A model generated the notes under the pieces. That model searched no databases. It worked only from the letters and a program-made list of their open reading frames with translations, and was not told the DNA's origin. 64,000 bases of DNA from assembly GCF_002286815.1 (NCBI RefSeq), contig NZ_MUNM01000055.1:1-64000 (forward strand), written 5' to 3'. Positions 32,236-40,031 of the stretch are shown piece by piece. The stretch is from Pseudomonas sp. PICF141 (GTDB lineage Bacteria > Pseudomonadota > Gammaproteobacteria > Pseudomonadales > Pseudomonadaceae). The first letter of the stretch is position 1; each line of letters begins with the position of its first letter. Both the position numbers and the translations under genes were made by a program.

Positions 32236-32360
32236 GACGATGGGCCCTTCAAGCCGTAAGCGCAGATCGACAGTCGCCATATCCCACAAAAAATCGGTAG
32301 TCATCGGCCCGAAGGCGCATTAGTTTAGGTGTCTGTCACGAGTCTGAATCGAGGTGTGCG

Positions 32361-32993
32361 ATGGTGCTTCAAACATGGCTGGCTTTTTTTGCCGCCTGCT
32401 GGGTGATCAGTCTTTCACCCGGTGCCGGCGCCATTGCGTCGATGTCCAGCGGTTTGCGCTACGGTTTCTGGCGCGGCTACTGGAATGCTCTGGGCCTGCA
32501 ACTGGGCCTGGCCTTGCAGATCGCGATTGTCGCGGCCGGTGTGGGGGCGATCCTCGCGGCTTCGGCCACGGCTTTTTATGCGATCAAATGGTTTGGCGTG
32601 GCTTACTTGGTCTACCTCGCGGTCAAGCAATGGCGCGCGCTGCCCAATGACATGAGCGACGATGCCGCCATCCGACAGATCGGCAAGCCGATGGCGCTGG
32701 TGTTCCGGGGCTTTCTGGTGAACATCAGCAACCCCAAGGCCTTGGTGTTCATGCTTGCGGTGCTGCCGCAATTCATCGACCCTCACGCGCCGCTGGTGGC
32801 CCAGTACCTGATTCTCGGCGTGACCATGATCGGCGTCGACCTGATCGTCATGGCCGGCTACACCGGGCTGGCGGCCAAGGTGCTGCGTTTGCTGCGCACA
32901 CCCAAGCAGCAACAACGCATGAACCGGACTTTTGCCGGATTGTTCATTGGCGCGGCGGCGTTCATGGCGACCCTGCGCAAAGCGGCGGCATAG
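32361..32993 (+). CDS. LysE/RhtB family amino-acid exporter
   Basis: 210 residues with six membrane segments. The family signature SPGAGAIASMSSGLRYGFWRG (residues about 20-40) and NISNPKALVFMLAVLPQF are present. Such proteins export lysine, arginine, homoserine or threonine; the substrate cannot be told. It is a single gene after a REPIN, with a leader starting near 32330 and a GAGGTG site before the ATG. Confidence 0.9.
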   Translation: MVLQTWLAFFAACWVISLSPGAGAIASMSSGLRYGFWRGYWNALGLQLGLALQIAIVAAGVGAILAASATAFYAIKWFGVAYLVYLAVKQWRALPNDMSDDAAIRQIGKPMALVFRGFLVNISNPKALVFMLAVLPQFIDPHAPLVAQYLILGVTMIGVDLIVMAGYTGLAAKVLRLLRTPKQQQRMNRTFAGLFIGAAAFMATLRKAAA

Positions 32994-33004
32994 ACCGTCA
33001 GGCA

Positions 33005-33032
33005 CAAAAAAGGCGACCTCTTCAGGTCGCCT
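33005..33032 (-). terminator. Terminator of the minus-strand lipoprotein operon
   Basis: Stem AGGCGACCT / AGGTCGCCT (33011-33032) with loop CTTC. On the minus strand the stem is followed by seven U residues, so it fits the operon at 33201-36359. Confidence 0.85.
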
Positions 33033-33141
33033 GATCGTTCCCATGCTCTGCGTGGGAATGCCTCAACGGACGCTTCGCGTTCGGCTCTTTGGGACGCAGA
33101 GCGTCCCTGGCTGCATTCCCACGCGGGGCGTGGGAACGATC
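33033..33141. repeat. Long imperfect palindromic repeat (GATCGTTCCCA type)
   Basis: 109-base inverted repeat with ends GATCGTTCCCA...TGGGAACGATC, containing internal hairpins (CATTCCCACGC, GACGCAGAGCGTCC). It is unlike the other REP families in the window and is a recurrent intergenic element in fluorescent pseudomonads. Confidence 0.75.
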
Positions 33142-33200
33142 AGAACGGGAGCAAGCTCCCTCGCCACAAAGCCCCCTCGCCACAGAAAGCCAACCTGAGG

Positions 33201-33947
33201 TCAGTGCAAAATCACCGGCGCCGTATCCTGCGGCAGGTTATTGCGCAGCGGCGCTTGCCTCGGCTGCTCGTAGCCACCATCGCCACCGAGCTGTTGGCTC
33301 AGTTGCGCAGCCACGTCCTCACCCAGCGCCTTGGACACATCACGTACCACCCGTGGGCGGTTCAGCGAAATCCTGATGTCCCGGCCATTCACCAGTTTGG
33401 TGTCCTGACCTTCGCCCATCGCTGTGAACGCCGAGGTGATTTCAAACGTCTTGGTGTTGATCAGGCTGAAGTCCGCCACCAACGTCAGCCCCAGCACCGC
33501 CGAATAACTGTCGGTATTGGCCAGCTCGTTCATGTCGCGGGTGAAATCGATGTCCGACACGGTGCCGAACAGCACGTAGTCGGCACCCTTGAAGCTGCCG
33601 GCCTTGATCCGCTTGATCACGTCATACACATCACCTTTGGACGATGCTGTGTAAGGCGTGCCTTGCACCAGTTGGAACATGCCGGTGCGCAGAATCTCGC
33701 CCTTGATGTCGCCGGTGAATTTACGCAGCTCGCCTTGCTCGATGTAGCTGCTGGTCGCTTCGATCTCGTTGTAACTCGAAGAGCCGCTGGCGCCGTAATA
33801 ACTCTGGCTGTGGTTGCTCTGTGCCGAAACGATGTGGATGTATTGCTCCACCCGCTCCTGATACGCCAGATCCGTCACCGCGACTTTCGGGGCCGCTTGC
33901 ACGCTGAACGCGCAAGCCAGGGCCATCATGCCAATCCATGCGCGCAT
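33201..33947 (-). CDS. CsgG-like secreted protein
   Basis: 248 residues. A cleavable signal peptide (MRAWIGMMALACAFSVQA) then a CsgG/LpoB-like fold: KVAVTDLAYQERVEQYIHIV and KGEILRTGMFQLVQG, GSFKGADYVLFGTVSDIDF, then VADFSLINTKTFEITSAFTAMGEGQD. It has no lipobox, unlike CsgG. It is the last gene of a four-gene operon, 3 bases after the lpoB-like gene. Role unknown; a surface or secretion function is inferred from fold and neighbours. Confidence 0.75.
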   Translation of the reverse strand: MRAWIGMMALACAFSVQAAPKVAVTDLAYQERVEQYIHIVSAQSNHSQSYYGASGSSSYNEIEATSSYIEQGELRKFTGDIKGEILRTGMFQLVQGTPYTASSKGDVYDVIKRIKAGSFKGADYVLFGTVSDIDFTRDMNELANTDSYSAVLGLTLVADFSLINTKTFEITSAFTAMGEGQDTKLVNGRDIRISLNRPRVVRDVSKALGEDVAAQLSQQLGGDGGYEQPRQAPLRNNLPQDTAPVILH

Positions 33948-33950
33948 CGA

Positions 33951-34538
33951 TTAACGCTCCGTGGTCTTGCGGATCTCTTTTTCGTCCATCCACTCGGCCA
34001 GGCCGCTTTCAACGTCGATCAACTGCAGGCTGAATTTGTAGAAGACGTCCTTGTAATCGCTGCTGCGCTTGACGATCGAGCTGATCGAACCTTCAAGACG
34101 GTATTGGGCGGCGATCATGTTGCCCGTCTTGGCCACGGTGCTTTTCTTGTACAAACCGCTCTGGTTTTGCAGCTTGAGCTGGTCGACCTGGCTTTGCATG
34201 GCGGTGTTGTCGCTGGCGAAGCGGGCAGTGCCGGACTTCATCAGTTGAGTCTTGATGCTGGTGGTGATTTCGCGGGTATCGATGTACTCGCTGGTCTTGT
34301 TCTTCACGTCGTAGACCTGAACCACCGGGCGGCCTTGCAAGATGCCGGACTGGGCCAGGGAGCGGGTCATGGATTCAGCGATCATCTGCAGATCAGTGGA
34401 ACCGAATTCGTTGGTCACGGTTTCCACGGCCTTGGTGTCGCCGTAGCTGATGTTTTTGTTGCCAAGCGTCGGCGAAGTGTTGGCGCAACCGCTGGCCAGC
34501 AGGGCGATGAAGGCGATGAACGAAAAGCGTGCAAACAT
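33951..34538 (-). CDS. lpoB: LpoB-like outer-membrane lipoprotein
   Basis: 195 residues. Signal peptide with lipobox LASGC (lipidated C18), then the LpoB domain: NKNISYGDTKAVETVTNEFGSTDLQMIAESMTRSLAQSGIL and VAKTGNMIAAQYRLEGSISSI. E. coli LpoB activates PBP1b through the outer membrane, but has a long proline-rich linker that is absent here. Pseudomonas uses LpoP for PBP1b. This protein may therefore act elsewhere, for instance with its operon neighbours. Confidence is higher for the fold than for the role. Confidence 0.78.
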   Translation of the reverse strand: MFARFSFIAFIALLASGCANTSPTLGNKNISYGDTKAVETVTNEFGSTDLQMIAESMTRSLAQSGILQGRPVVQVYDVKNKTSEYIDTREITTSIKTQLMKSGTARFASDNTAMQSQVDQLKLQNQSGLYKKSTVAKTGNMIAAQYRLEGSISSIVKRSSDYKDVFYKFSLQLIDVESGLAEWMDEKEIRKTTER

Positions 34539-34577
34539 GGGAATGCTCTCTAGAACTGAACGAATAGGGTGTCGGGC

Positions 34578-34949
34578 TTAAGGCGTTTTGATTTCGAGAC
34601 GGAAATCCACGGCTTTGGCGGTCGGGGCAATGGCCTGGATAAAACTGGTCTGCTCGCCATACATCATCTGGCTTTTCCAGGTTTCCTCTTCGGCAACCGG
34701 AAAACCTTCAGGGCCGAGCCAGGCAAAGCGGTAGTAGAAGGTCTTGTTGTTGTAGCTGGTGTTACTCAGCTGCGCATTGACCGTCATGAAGCCGTTTTCC
34801 CGGGCCACGCGCATGGCGCCGACCACGACGCTCTTGAGCTTGCCCATGGTCACGACCTTGCTGGCCGCGCTGCCTGGCTCTGGCGGTGGCGGGGTGGCGC
34901 AGCCGGCCAGCAAGGCCAGGGCGACGACAGCGATGAATTTGAAACGCAT
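34578..34949 (-). CDS. ycfL: YcfL family lipoprotein
   Basis: 123 residues. Signal peptide with lipobox LLAGC (C17), a short proline-rich linker (ATPPPPEPGS), and a beta-rich YcfL domain (VNAQLSNTSYNNKTFYYRFAWLG, EETWKSQMMYGEQTSF). In E. coli ycfL is next to lpoB, and the same pairing occurs here. Function unknown. It lies 39 bases before the lpoB-like gene. Confidence 0.82.
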   Translation of the reverse strand: MRFKFIAVVALALLAGCATPPPPEPGSAASKVVTMGKLKSVVVGAMRVARENGFMTVNAQLSNTSYNNKTFYYRFAWLGPEGFPVAEEETWKSQMMYGEQTSFIQAIAPTAKAVDFRLEIKTP

Positions 34950-34964
34950 GCAAAGACTCCGTTC

Positions 34965-36359
34965 TTAAGGTTGTTTGAGGCTGGCCACGGCGGTCGGGTT
35001 GGCGCTCGGGATCACATGCGCAGCCAGGACGCTGGCGAACACGTGATTGCCCACGGCGCGCAGGGTGATGACCTGAAAGCGCTGATCGACGGTGACCTTG
35101 ACCACCGAGCCACCCACGGCGCTCGGCAACGTGACGCTGTGCTCGCCTTTCTTCAAACGCAGCCGCACCACCTGAGTGTTGTCCGGCAGCGTGCGCCACG
35201 TACGGGTATCGGCGCCTTCGAGTACGGCTGAAGTGATGCCGACCGCAAGACCCGCCAGCGGGTTGGTTTCGTTGATCTGCTTCTGTGCCACGCCACGAGT
35301 GATCGCCCGCACGGTAGTGCGCAGGATGATGCCTGGCATGTCATCACGCAGCGCGCGACGGGACATGGCAGTGGTGCTGTTGAGTGGGGTCAGGTCCAAC
35401 TGCTGACCGTCCACGCCGATTTGGGCAAACACGGCGGTGGAGGTGTCCGGCTTGATGATCGGGAATGACAGCGGCGTAATCACCACGTTATTGCTGATCG
35501 GCAACGGCAGCGGAATGCGGATCGAATCACGGGACGGCGCCAGACCGCTTTGCACCACGATCAGGATGTCGCTGTCCTCGTTCTTGGCGGGTTTGTCGAG
35601 ATTCACCAGCGCCTGCTCCAGCAGCGGCGTGTTCGGACGCAGCTCGGCGGCCTTGCGATAACCTGGTGCCGCCAGATCTTTCTCGCCCAGGGCTTCATAG
35701 ACGAAGCCGGCCAGATAATGGCTGAACGCGCTCTGGTAGCTGTTTTTCAGGCTGACCACTTCCGGCGCATCGAGGCTGGCCACCGGGTAACCCTGCAAAT
35801 CCTTGTACTGGGTTTTGACGCCTTGTTTCTCGGCTTGCTCTTCGCTCTTGAGGTATTCCTTGTCACGCAGGTCGGCAATCACCGCTTCACGCTCGTGAGT
35901 CTTCTTGATCGCCGTGCGCGCGCCATCGAAGTCATTCACCGCCAGCAGGTTGAGGGCCATCTGCGTGGTCAGCATGACTTTTTCGTAATCGTAGCCTTCG
36001 TAGCGACGCACTTTATCGTTGACCAGGAAGCTGCCGAACTGAGCCAGGTATTTGTCGGTGTCGAGCTTGACCGAGTCTTCCCACTTACCCACCACCTGAT
36101 CGGCACTGGACCAGGCGTTCTGGCTGCCGGACAAGTCGCCCTTGGCGCGCAGCAATTCACCTTTCTCGAAGTAATAGAGCAGGTCTTTGTCTTTGCTGGT
36201 GTTGTTCTTTTCCAGCAGGGTCAAGGCGGCGTCGACGTTGCCGGAGGCCAGTTGCTGGTTGGTTTGTGCAAGTTCCGAATCGTAGTTACGAAAGGCCGAG
36301 CAGCCGCAAAGCAAGGTGACAGCGCTGAGCGCGATCAAGGTGGGGGCATGGAATGCCAT
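34965..36359 (-). CDS. COG3014-type lipoprotein with TPR-like domain
   Basis: 464 residues. Signal peptide with a lipobox-like LLCGC (C20), then TPR-like helices (QTNQQLASGNVDAALTLLEKNNTSKDKDLLYYFEKGELLRAKGDL). A beta-rich C-terminal half follows (DILIVVQSGLAPSRDSIRIPLPLPI, TWRTLPDNTQVVRLRLKKGEHSVTL). This matches the uncharacterised family COG3014. It is the first gene of the operon, behind a promoter at 36498-36526 and a 130-base leader. The lipoprotein trio plus CsgG-like protein suggests an envelope complex. Confidence 0.78.
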   Translation of the reverse strand: MAFHAPTLIALSAVTLLCGCSAFRNYDSELAQTNQQLASGNVDAALTLLEKNNTSKDKDLLYYFEKGELLRAKGDLSGSQNAWSSADQVVGKWEDSVKLDTDKYLAQFGSFLVNDKVRRYEGYDYEKVMLTTQMALNLLAVNDFDGARTAIKKTHEREAVIADLRDKEYLKSEEQAEKQGVKTQYKDLQGYPVASLDAPEVVSLKNSYQSAFSHYLAGFVYEALGEKDLAAPGYRKAAELRPNTPLLEQALVNLDKPAKNEDSDILIVVQSGLAPSRDSIRIPLPLPISNNVVITPLSFPIIKPDTSTAVFAQIGVDGQQLDLTPLNSTTAMSRRALRDDMPGIILRTTVRAITRGVAQKQINETNPLAGLAVGITSAVLEGADTRTWRTLPDNTQVVRLRLKKGEHSVTLPSAVGGSVVKVTVDQRFQVITLRAVGNHVFASVLAAHVIPSANPTAVASLKQP

Positions 36360-36497
36360 AAGGGGTACGTCTTCCCTGAATTAAGCAGCCGCGTGCTGGT
36401 CGGGCTGTTGGGACCCATCGGCAGGGCTGTTGGCCTCCTGCCAATTCCTCATAAAAAAAGGAGCTTAAATGCCATATCGCAATAACGAAGGCGCGGC

Positions 36498-36526
36498 ATT
36501 ATAAACAGGGATGCTGGCCATGTAAT
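36498..36526 (-). promoter_or_regulatory. Sigma-70 promoter of the lipoprotein operon
   Basis: On the minus strand: ATTACA (36526-36521), 17-base spacer, perfect TATAAT (36503-36498). The predicted start near 36491 leaves a 130-base leader. Confidence 0.6.
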
Positions 36527-36629
36527 GGCTTTTTAATTGCAAATTTCCGCGATGTGCCATCACTTATTTCAGGCCGAACACCACAGCGCTTTCCCAGGAA
36601 ATTCCAACAAAGCTTGAGTGAAACTCATT

Positions 36630-36653
36630 CGAAGTGAACAATGTGTTACTTCG
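36630..36653. promoter_or_regulatory. Inverted repeat upstream of the FTR1 permease gene
   Basis: CGAAGTGAACA, loop ATG, TGTTACTTCG: nearly perfect arms of 10-11 bases with one bulge, 23 bases before the start codon. It may be an operator or an mRNA hairpin. It does not match the Fur box. Confidence 0.35.
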
Positions 36654-36675
36654 TATTTCCATTTGAGAGTTATTC

Positions 36676-38574
36676 ATGACTGCTTCCTCTCGTTTTCTGG
36701 CGTGGCTTGTGCTGCCGATGATTGCGTTCTGCAGCTTCAATACGCTGGCCGAAACCGCAGAAGGTGCGCCCAAGGCCTTGCATTTGCTCGATTACATCGG
36801 CGCCGATTACCCGGCGACGGTGGAGGCGGGCAACGTCATCGATGAACCTGAGTACCGCGAACAACAGGAATTCCTCAAAGTGCTGCAAGGTTTGATCGCC
36901 GATTTGCCGGCCAAACCCGAGCGCGCAGAGCTGGAGCAGGGCGTCGACAGCCTTGGCACTGCCATCGCTGCACGCAAGAATGGCGCGGATGTTGCCCGTC
37001 AGGCGCGTCAGCTGGGGGCCAGACTGGCGGTGACCTATGAGGTCAGCCAGGCCCCGGTCATTACCCCCGACCCGACTCGCGGTGCGCCGCTGTATGCCCA
37101 GCAATGTTCGGTATGCCATGGCGATGCGGGGGCCGGTGACGGCCCGGCGGGCGTCGGCATGACGCCGCCGCCGGCCAATCTGCGTGATGCCGTGCGACTG
37201 GACCGTCTGAGCCTCTATGGGATCTACAACACGCTGGGCATGGGGGTCGAAGGCACCGACATGCCGGCCTTCGCCGATCAACTGGATGATCGTCAACGTT
37301 GGGACCTGGCAACCTACATCGCCAGCTTCAGCGCCGATCCGGCTGCGGCCACATCCGGGAAAACCTACAACATCGCCGACCTCGCGCGTCAGACACCAGC
37401 CGAAGTGCTGGCCGCCGAAGGCCCGCAAGCAGCCGCTACCTTCCGTGCACAACGGGCGCAACCGCCGCAGGTCAAGCGTGGGCCGGGGCAGTTGCTTGAT
37501 TACACGGCCGCCACCCTGGACAAGAGCATCGCAGCCTACCGCGCCGGCGATCACGATCAGGCTTATGACTTGTCGGTAGCGGCGTACCTGGAAGGCTTCG
37601 AGCTGGTTGAAAGCTCGCTGGACAACGTCGACGCCAACGTGCGCAAAGACACCGAAAAATCCCTCATGGCGTACCGTCAGTCGTTGCAGGACGGCTTGCC
37701 GGTGGCCCAGGCCGAGCAGCGTCTGGAAGCGGCCAAAGCCAAGTTGAAAGAGTCCGCTGGCCTGCTAGGCAGTGATGGCTTGAGCTGGTCGCTGAGCTAC
37801 ATTTCCGGTCTGTTGATTTTGCTGCGCGAAGGTCTGGAAGCGATTCTGGTGCTCGCGGCGATTCTCGCCTTCCTGCGCAATACCGGCCAGCAATCGGCGG
37901 TGCGCAGCGTCAACATCGGCTGGGGCCTGGCACTGCTGGCCGGGCTGGCGACCTGGGCAGTGGCGGCGTATGTGATCGACGTCAGCGGCGCGCAACGTGA
38001 ATTGCTGGAAGGTGCGACGGCGTTGTTTGCCAGTGTCATGGTGCTCTGGCTCGGCGTGTGGATGCACGACCGCCGCCACGCAGCGGCCTGGCAGGATTAC
38101 ATCAAGAGCAGCCTGGTGAGCGGCGGCGGGCGTTTCGGCTTTGCAATCCTGGCGTTCTTCTCGGTGTATCGCGAGCTGTTCGAAGTGATCCTGTTTTACG
38201 AAACCCTGTGGCTGCAAGCCGGGCCGGCAGGGCACAACGCCGTAATGGCGGGCGGAGCGACGGCGCTGGTATTGCTGATTGGTCTGGCGTGGGTGATTCT
38301 GCGCGGCTCGGCGAAACTGCCGCTGGCGTTGTTCTTCGGCATCAATGCCGGTTTGCTCTGCGCGTTGTCGGTGGTGTTTGCCGGCCATGGCGTGAAGGCA
38401 TTGCAGGAAGCCGGGATCTTCGGCACGCGGCCGGTACCATTCTTTGACTTCGACTGGCTGGGGATCCACGCTGATGCGTATTCGCTGAGTGCTCAGGCTG
38501 TGGCGATCATTGCGATCATTGTGTTGTACAGCCGTAGCCGAATGGCCGAGAAGCGGCGGATGCAGGTTTCTTAA
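36676..38574 (+). CDS. FTR1-family iron permease with N-terminal cytochrome c domain
   Basis: 632 residues. Signal peptide (cleaved near LAETAEG), then a periplasmic domain with a c-type haem site CSVCH (C144, C147, H148) and a likely axial Met196 (GTDMPAF). The FTR1 domain has seven membrane segments with two REXXE iron motifs, REGLE (384-388) and RELFE (499-503). Family role: high-affinity ferrous iron uptake coupled to oxidation. The fused cytochrome may accept the electron. The start lies after TTGAGAG. Regulation by Fur is likely from family but no Fur box is evident. Confidence 0.88.
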   Translation: MTASSRFLAWLVLPMIAFCSFNTLAETAEGAPKALHLLDYIGADYPATVEAGNVIDEPEYREQQEFLKVLQGLIADLPAKPERAELEQGVDSLGTAIAARKNGADVARQARQLGARLAVTYEVSQAPVITPDPTRGAPLYAQQCSVCHGDAGAGDGPAGVGMTPPPANLRDAVRLDRLSLYGIYNTLGMGVEGTDMPAFADQLDDRQRWDLATYIASFSADPAAATSGKTYNIADLARQTPAEVLAAEGPQAAATFRAQRAQPPQVKRGPGQLLDYTAATLDKSIAAYRAGDHDQAYDLSVAAYLEGFELVESSLDNVDANVRKDTEKSLMAYRQSLQDGLPVAQAEQRLEAAKAKLKESAGLLGSDGLSWSLSYISGLLILLREGLEAILVLAAILAFLRNTGQQSAVRSVNIGWGLALLAGLATWAVAAYVIDVSGAQRELLEGATALFASVMVLWLGVWMHDRRHAAAWQDYIKSSLVSGGGRFGFAILAFFSVYRELFEVILFYETLWLQAGPAGHNAVMAGGATALVLLIGLAWVILRGSAKLPLALFFGINAGLLCALSVVFAGHGVKALQEAGIFGTRPVPFFDFDWLGIHADAYSLSAQAVAIIAIIVLYSRSRMAEKRRMQVS

Positions 38575-38595
38575 AAGCATTCGCTGCGCTCATAT

Positions 38596-38658
38596 TCGCG
38601 GGCAAGCCTCGCTCCCACAGGTTAAGCGCTAACCTTGTGGGAGCGGGCTTGCCCGCGA
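38596..38658. repeat. REPIN before the YaiI gene
   Basis: Compact inverted pair of TCGCGGGCAAGCCTCGCTCCCACAGG arms with an 8-base spacer AAGCGCTA at the centre. It ends 23 bases before the YaiI start codon. Confidence 0.85.
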
Positions 38659-38681
38659 TGCTTTTCAATAGAGGAAACGCT

Positions 38682-39137
38682 ATGCGCGTGTGGATCGATG
38701 CCGACGCTTGCCCTCGGGCAGCCAAGGATCTGGTGGTGAAGTTCGCCCTCAAGCGCCAGTTCGAAGTGGTGCTGGTGGCCGGTCAGCCACAGATCAAACC
38801 GGGCCTCGCCTTGGTGAAACTGATCGTGGTGCCCAGCGGCCCGGATGCCGCCGACGATTACCTGGTGGAACACGCGACGCCGGGTGAGCTGGTGATTTGC
38901 AGCGATGTACCGCTGGCGGATCGGCTGGTAAAGAAGGGCGTCGCGGCGCTGGACCCACGGGGCAAGGAGTTCGATGCGCAGAACATGGGCGATCGACTGG
39001 CGGTGCGTAACCTGTTCACCGATCTGCGCGAGCAAGGCCAGATGAGCGGCGGACCGGCGCCGTTTGGCGACCGTGAGAAGCAGGCGTTCGCCAATGCGCT
39101 GGACCGGATACTCACGCGGTTATCGCGCAAAGCCTGA
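38682..39137 (+). CDS. yaiI: YaiI/YqxD family protein (UPF0178)
   Basis: 151 residues, the standard length. The start MRVWIDADACPRAAKDLVVKFAL at 38682 is preceded by TAGAGGAAACGCT. The PIN-like motif DADACP and VICSDVPLADRLVKKG are present, as in UPF0178. The aspartates suggest a metal-dependent nuclease fold, but no activity is known. Single gene flanked by REPINs. Confidence 0.88.
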   Translation: MRVWIDADACPRAAKDLVVKFALKRQFEVVLVAGQPQIKPGLALVKLIVVPSGPDAADDYLVEHATPGELVICSDVPLADRLVKKGVAALDPRGKEFDAQNMGDRLAVRNLFTDLREQGQMSGGPAPFGDREKQAFANALDRILTRLSRKA

Positions 39138-39236
39138 AAAGATCGCAGCCTTCGGCAGCTCCTACAGGATTCGCATAAACCTGTAATTTGCGTCGGTCAC
39201 GGTCCATGTAGGAGCTGGCGAAGCCTGCGATCTTTT
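39137..39236. repeat. REPIN between yaiI and elbB
   Basis: Inverted pair of AGATCGCAGCCTTCGGCAGCTCCTACA and its complement with GGCGAAGCCTGCGATCTTTT. The same family as the copy at 3961-3981. Confidence 0.82.
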
Positions 39237-39248
39237 GATCTTGCTTCT

Positions 39249-39917
39249 TTACTCGTCGTTCTCGTGGGTCAGTTCCAGCACGCGGTCGACCAGTTTATTG
39301 ATGCCAGAAGCGGCCTCGCTGATCGATTGGGCCAGCATGTACGCCGGCGTGCTTACCAGTTTGCGCGCCTTGTCTTCGACGATGTCGGTCACCGCGCACT
39401 CGGCATGGGTGGCGCCCATTTTACTCATCGCGGCGGCTGTATCGGCATCGTTGCCGATGGTGCAGGTCACGCCTGGGCCGTAGATCTTGGCCGCCAGCGC
39501 CGGCGAGATGCAGATCAGGCCCACCGGTTTGCCGGCTTCGGCGAACGCTTCGGTCAACGCCAGCACATCAGGCTGAACGCTGCATCCGGCACCTTCGACG
39601 GCAAAGTTCGACAGATTCTTGGCTGATCCGAATCCGCCGGGAATGATCAGCGCATCGAAATCTTCGACGCTGGCTTCACGGATATCCTTGATGTTGCCTC
39701 GGGCGATCCGTGCCGATTCCACCAGCACGTTGCGCGCCTCGGGCATTTCTTCGCCAGTCAGGTGGTTGATCACATGCAATTGCGCGATATCGGGTGCGAA
39801 ACACTGCACCTGGGCACCGCGCTGGTCCAGCCGCAGCAGGGTGATCACGCTTTCGTGGATCTCGGCGCCGTCGTACACGCCGCAGCCGGAAAGGATCACT
39901 GCAATTTTTTTGCTCAT
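39249..39917 (-). CDS. elbB: Isoprenoid biosynthesis glyoxalase ElbB
   Basis: 222 residues, class I glutamine amidotransferase-like/DJ-1 fold. Begins MSKKIAVILSGCGVYDGAEIHES, with the nucleophile Cys in GLICISPALAAK and a conserved FDALIIPGGFGSAKNLS. E. coli ElbB has glyoxalase activity and lies by mtgA. The physiological role is unclear. The start follows GGAGAAAAGCCC. Confidence 0.93.
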   Translation of the reverse strand: MSKKIAVILSGCGVYDGAEIHESVITLLRLDQRGAQVQCFAPDIAQLHVINHLTGEEMPEARNVLVESARIARGNIKDIREASVEDFDALIIPGGFGSAKNLSNFAVEGAGCSVQPDVLALTEAFAEAGKPVGLICISPALAAKIYGPGVTCTIGNDADTAAAMSKMGATHAECAVTDIVEDKARKLVSTPAYMLAQSISEAASGINKLVDRVLELTHENDE

Positions 39918-40031
39918 GGGCTTTTCTCCAGATTCATGGCGTTAAATGTCCACTAATTTGTCATTCGTTGCCATAGGGTTAATACGCGGCTACACCTAAT
40001 CTCTGCTGAACGATTCTGATCAGGGCGCGTC

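Larger units (their letters stand above)
36360..36675. other. Divergent promoter region of the lipoprotein operon and the iron permease
   Basis: No gene. A+T-rich. It contains a good minus-strand promoter (36498-36526) and, toward the iron permease, an interrupted inverted repeat at 36630-36653. Confidence 0.6.

Noticed and set aside
36655..36677. Fur-like box TGAGAGTTATTCATGA before the iron permease
   Set aside because: Only about 8 of 14 defined positions match the Fur consensus, too few to call.
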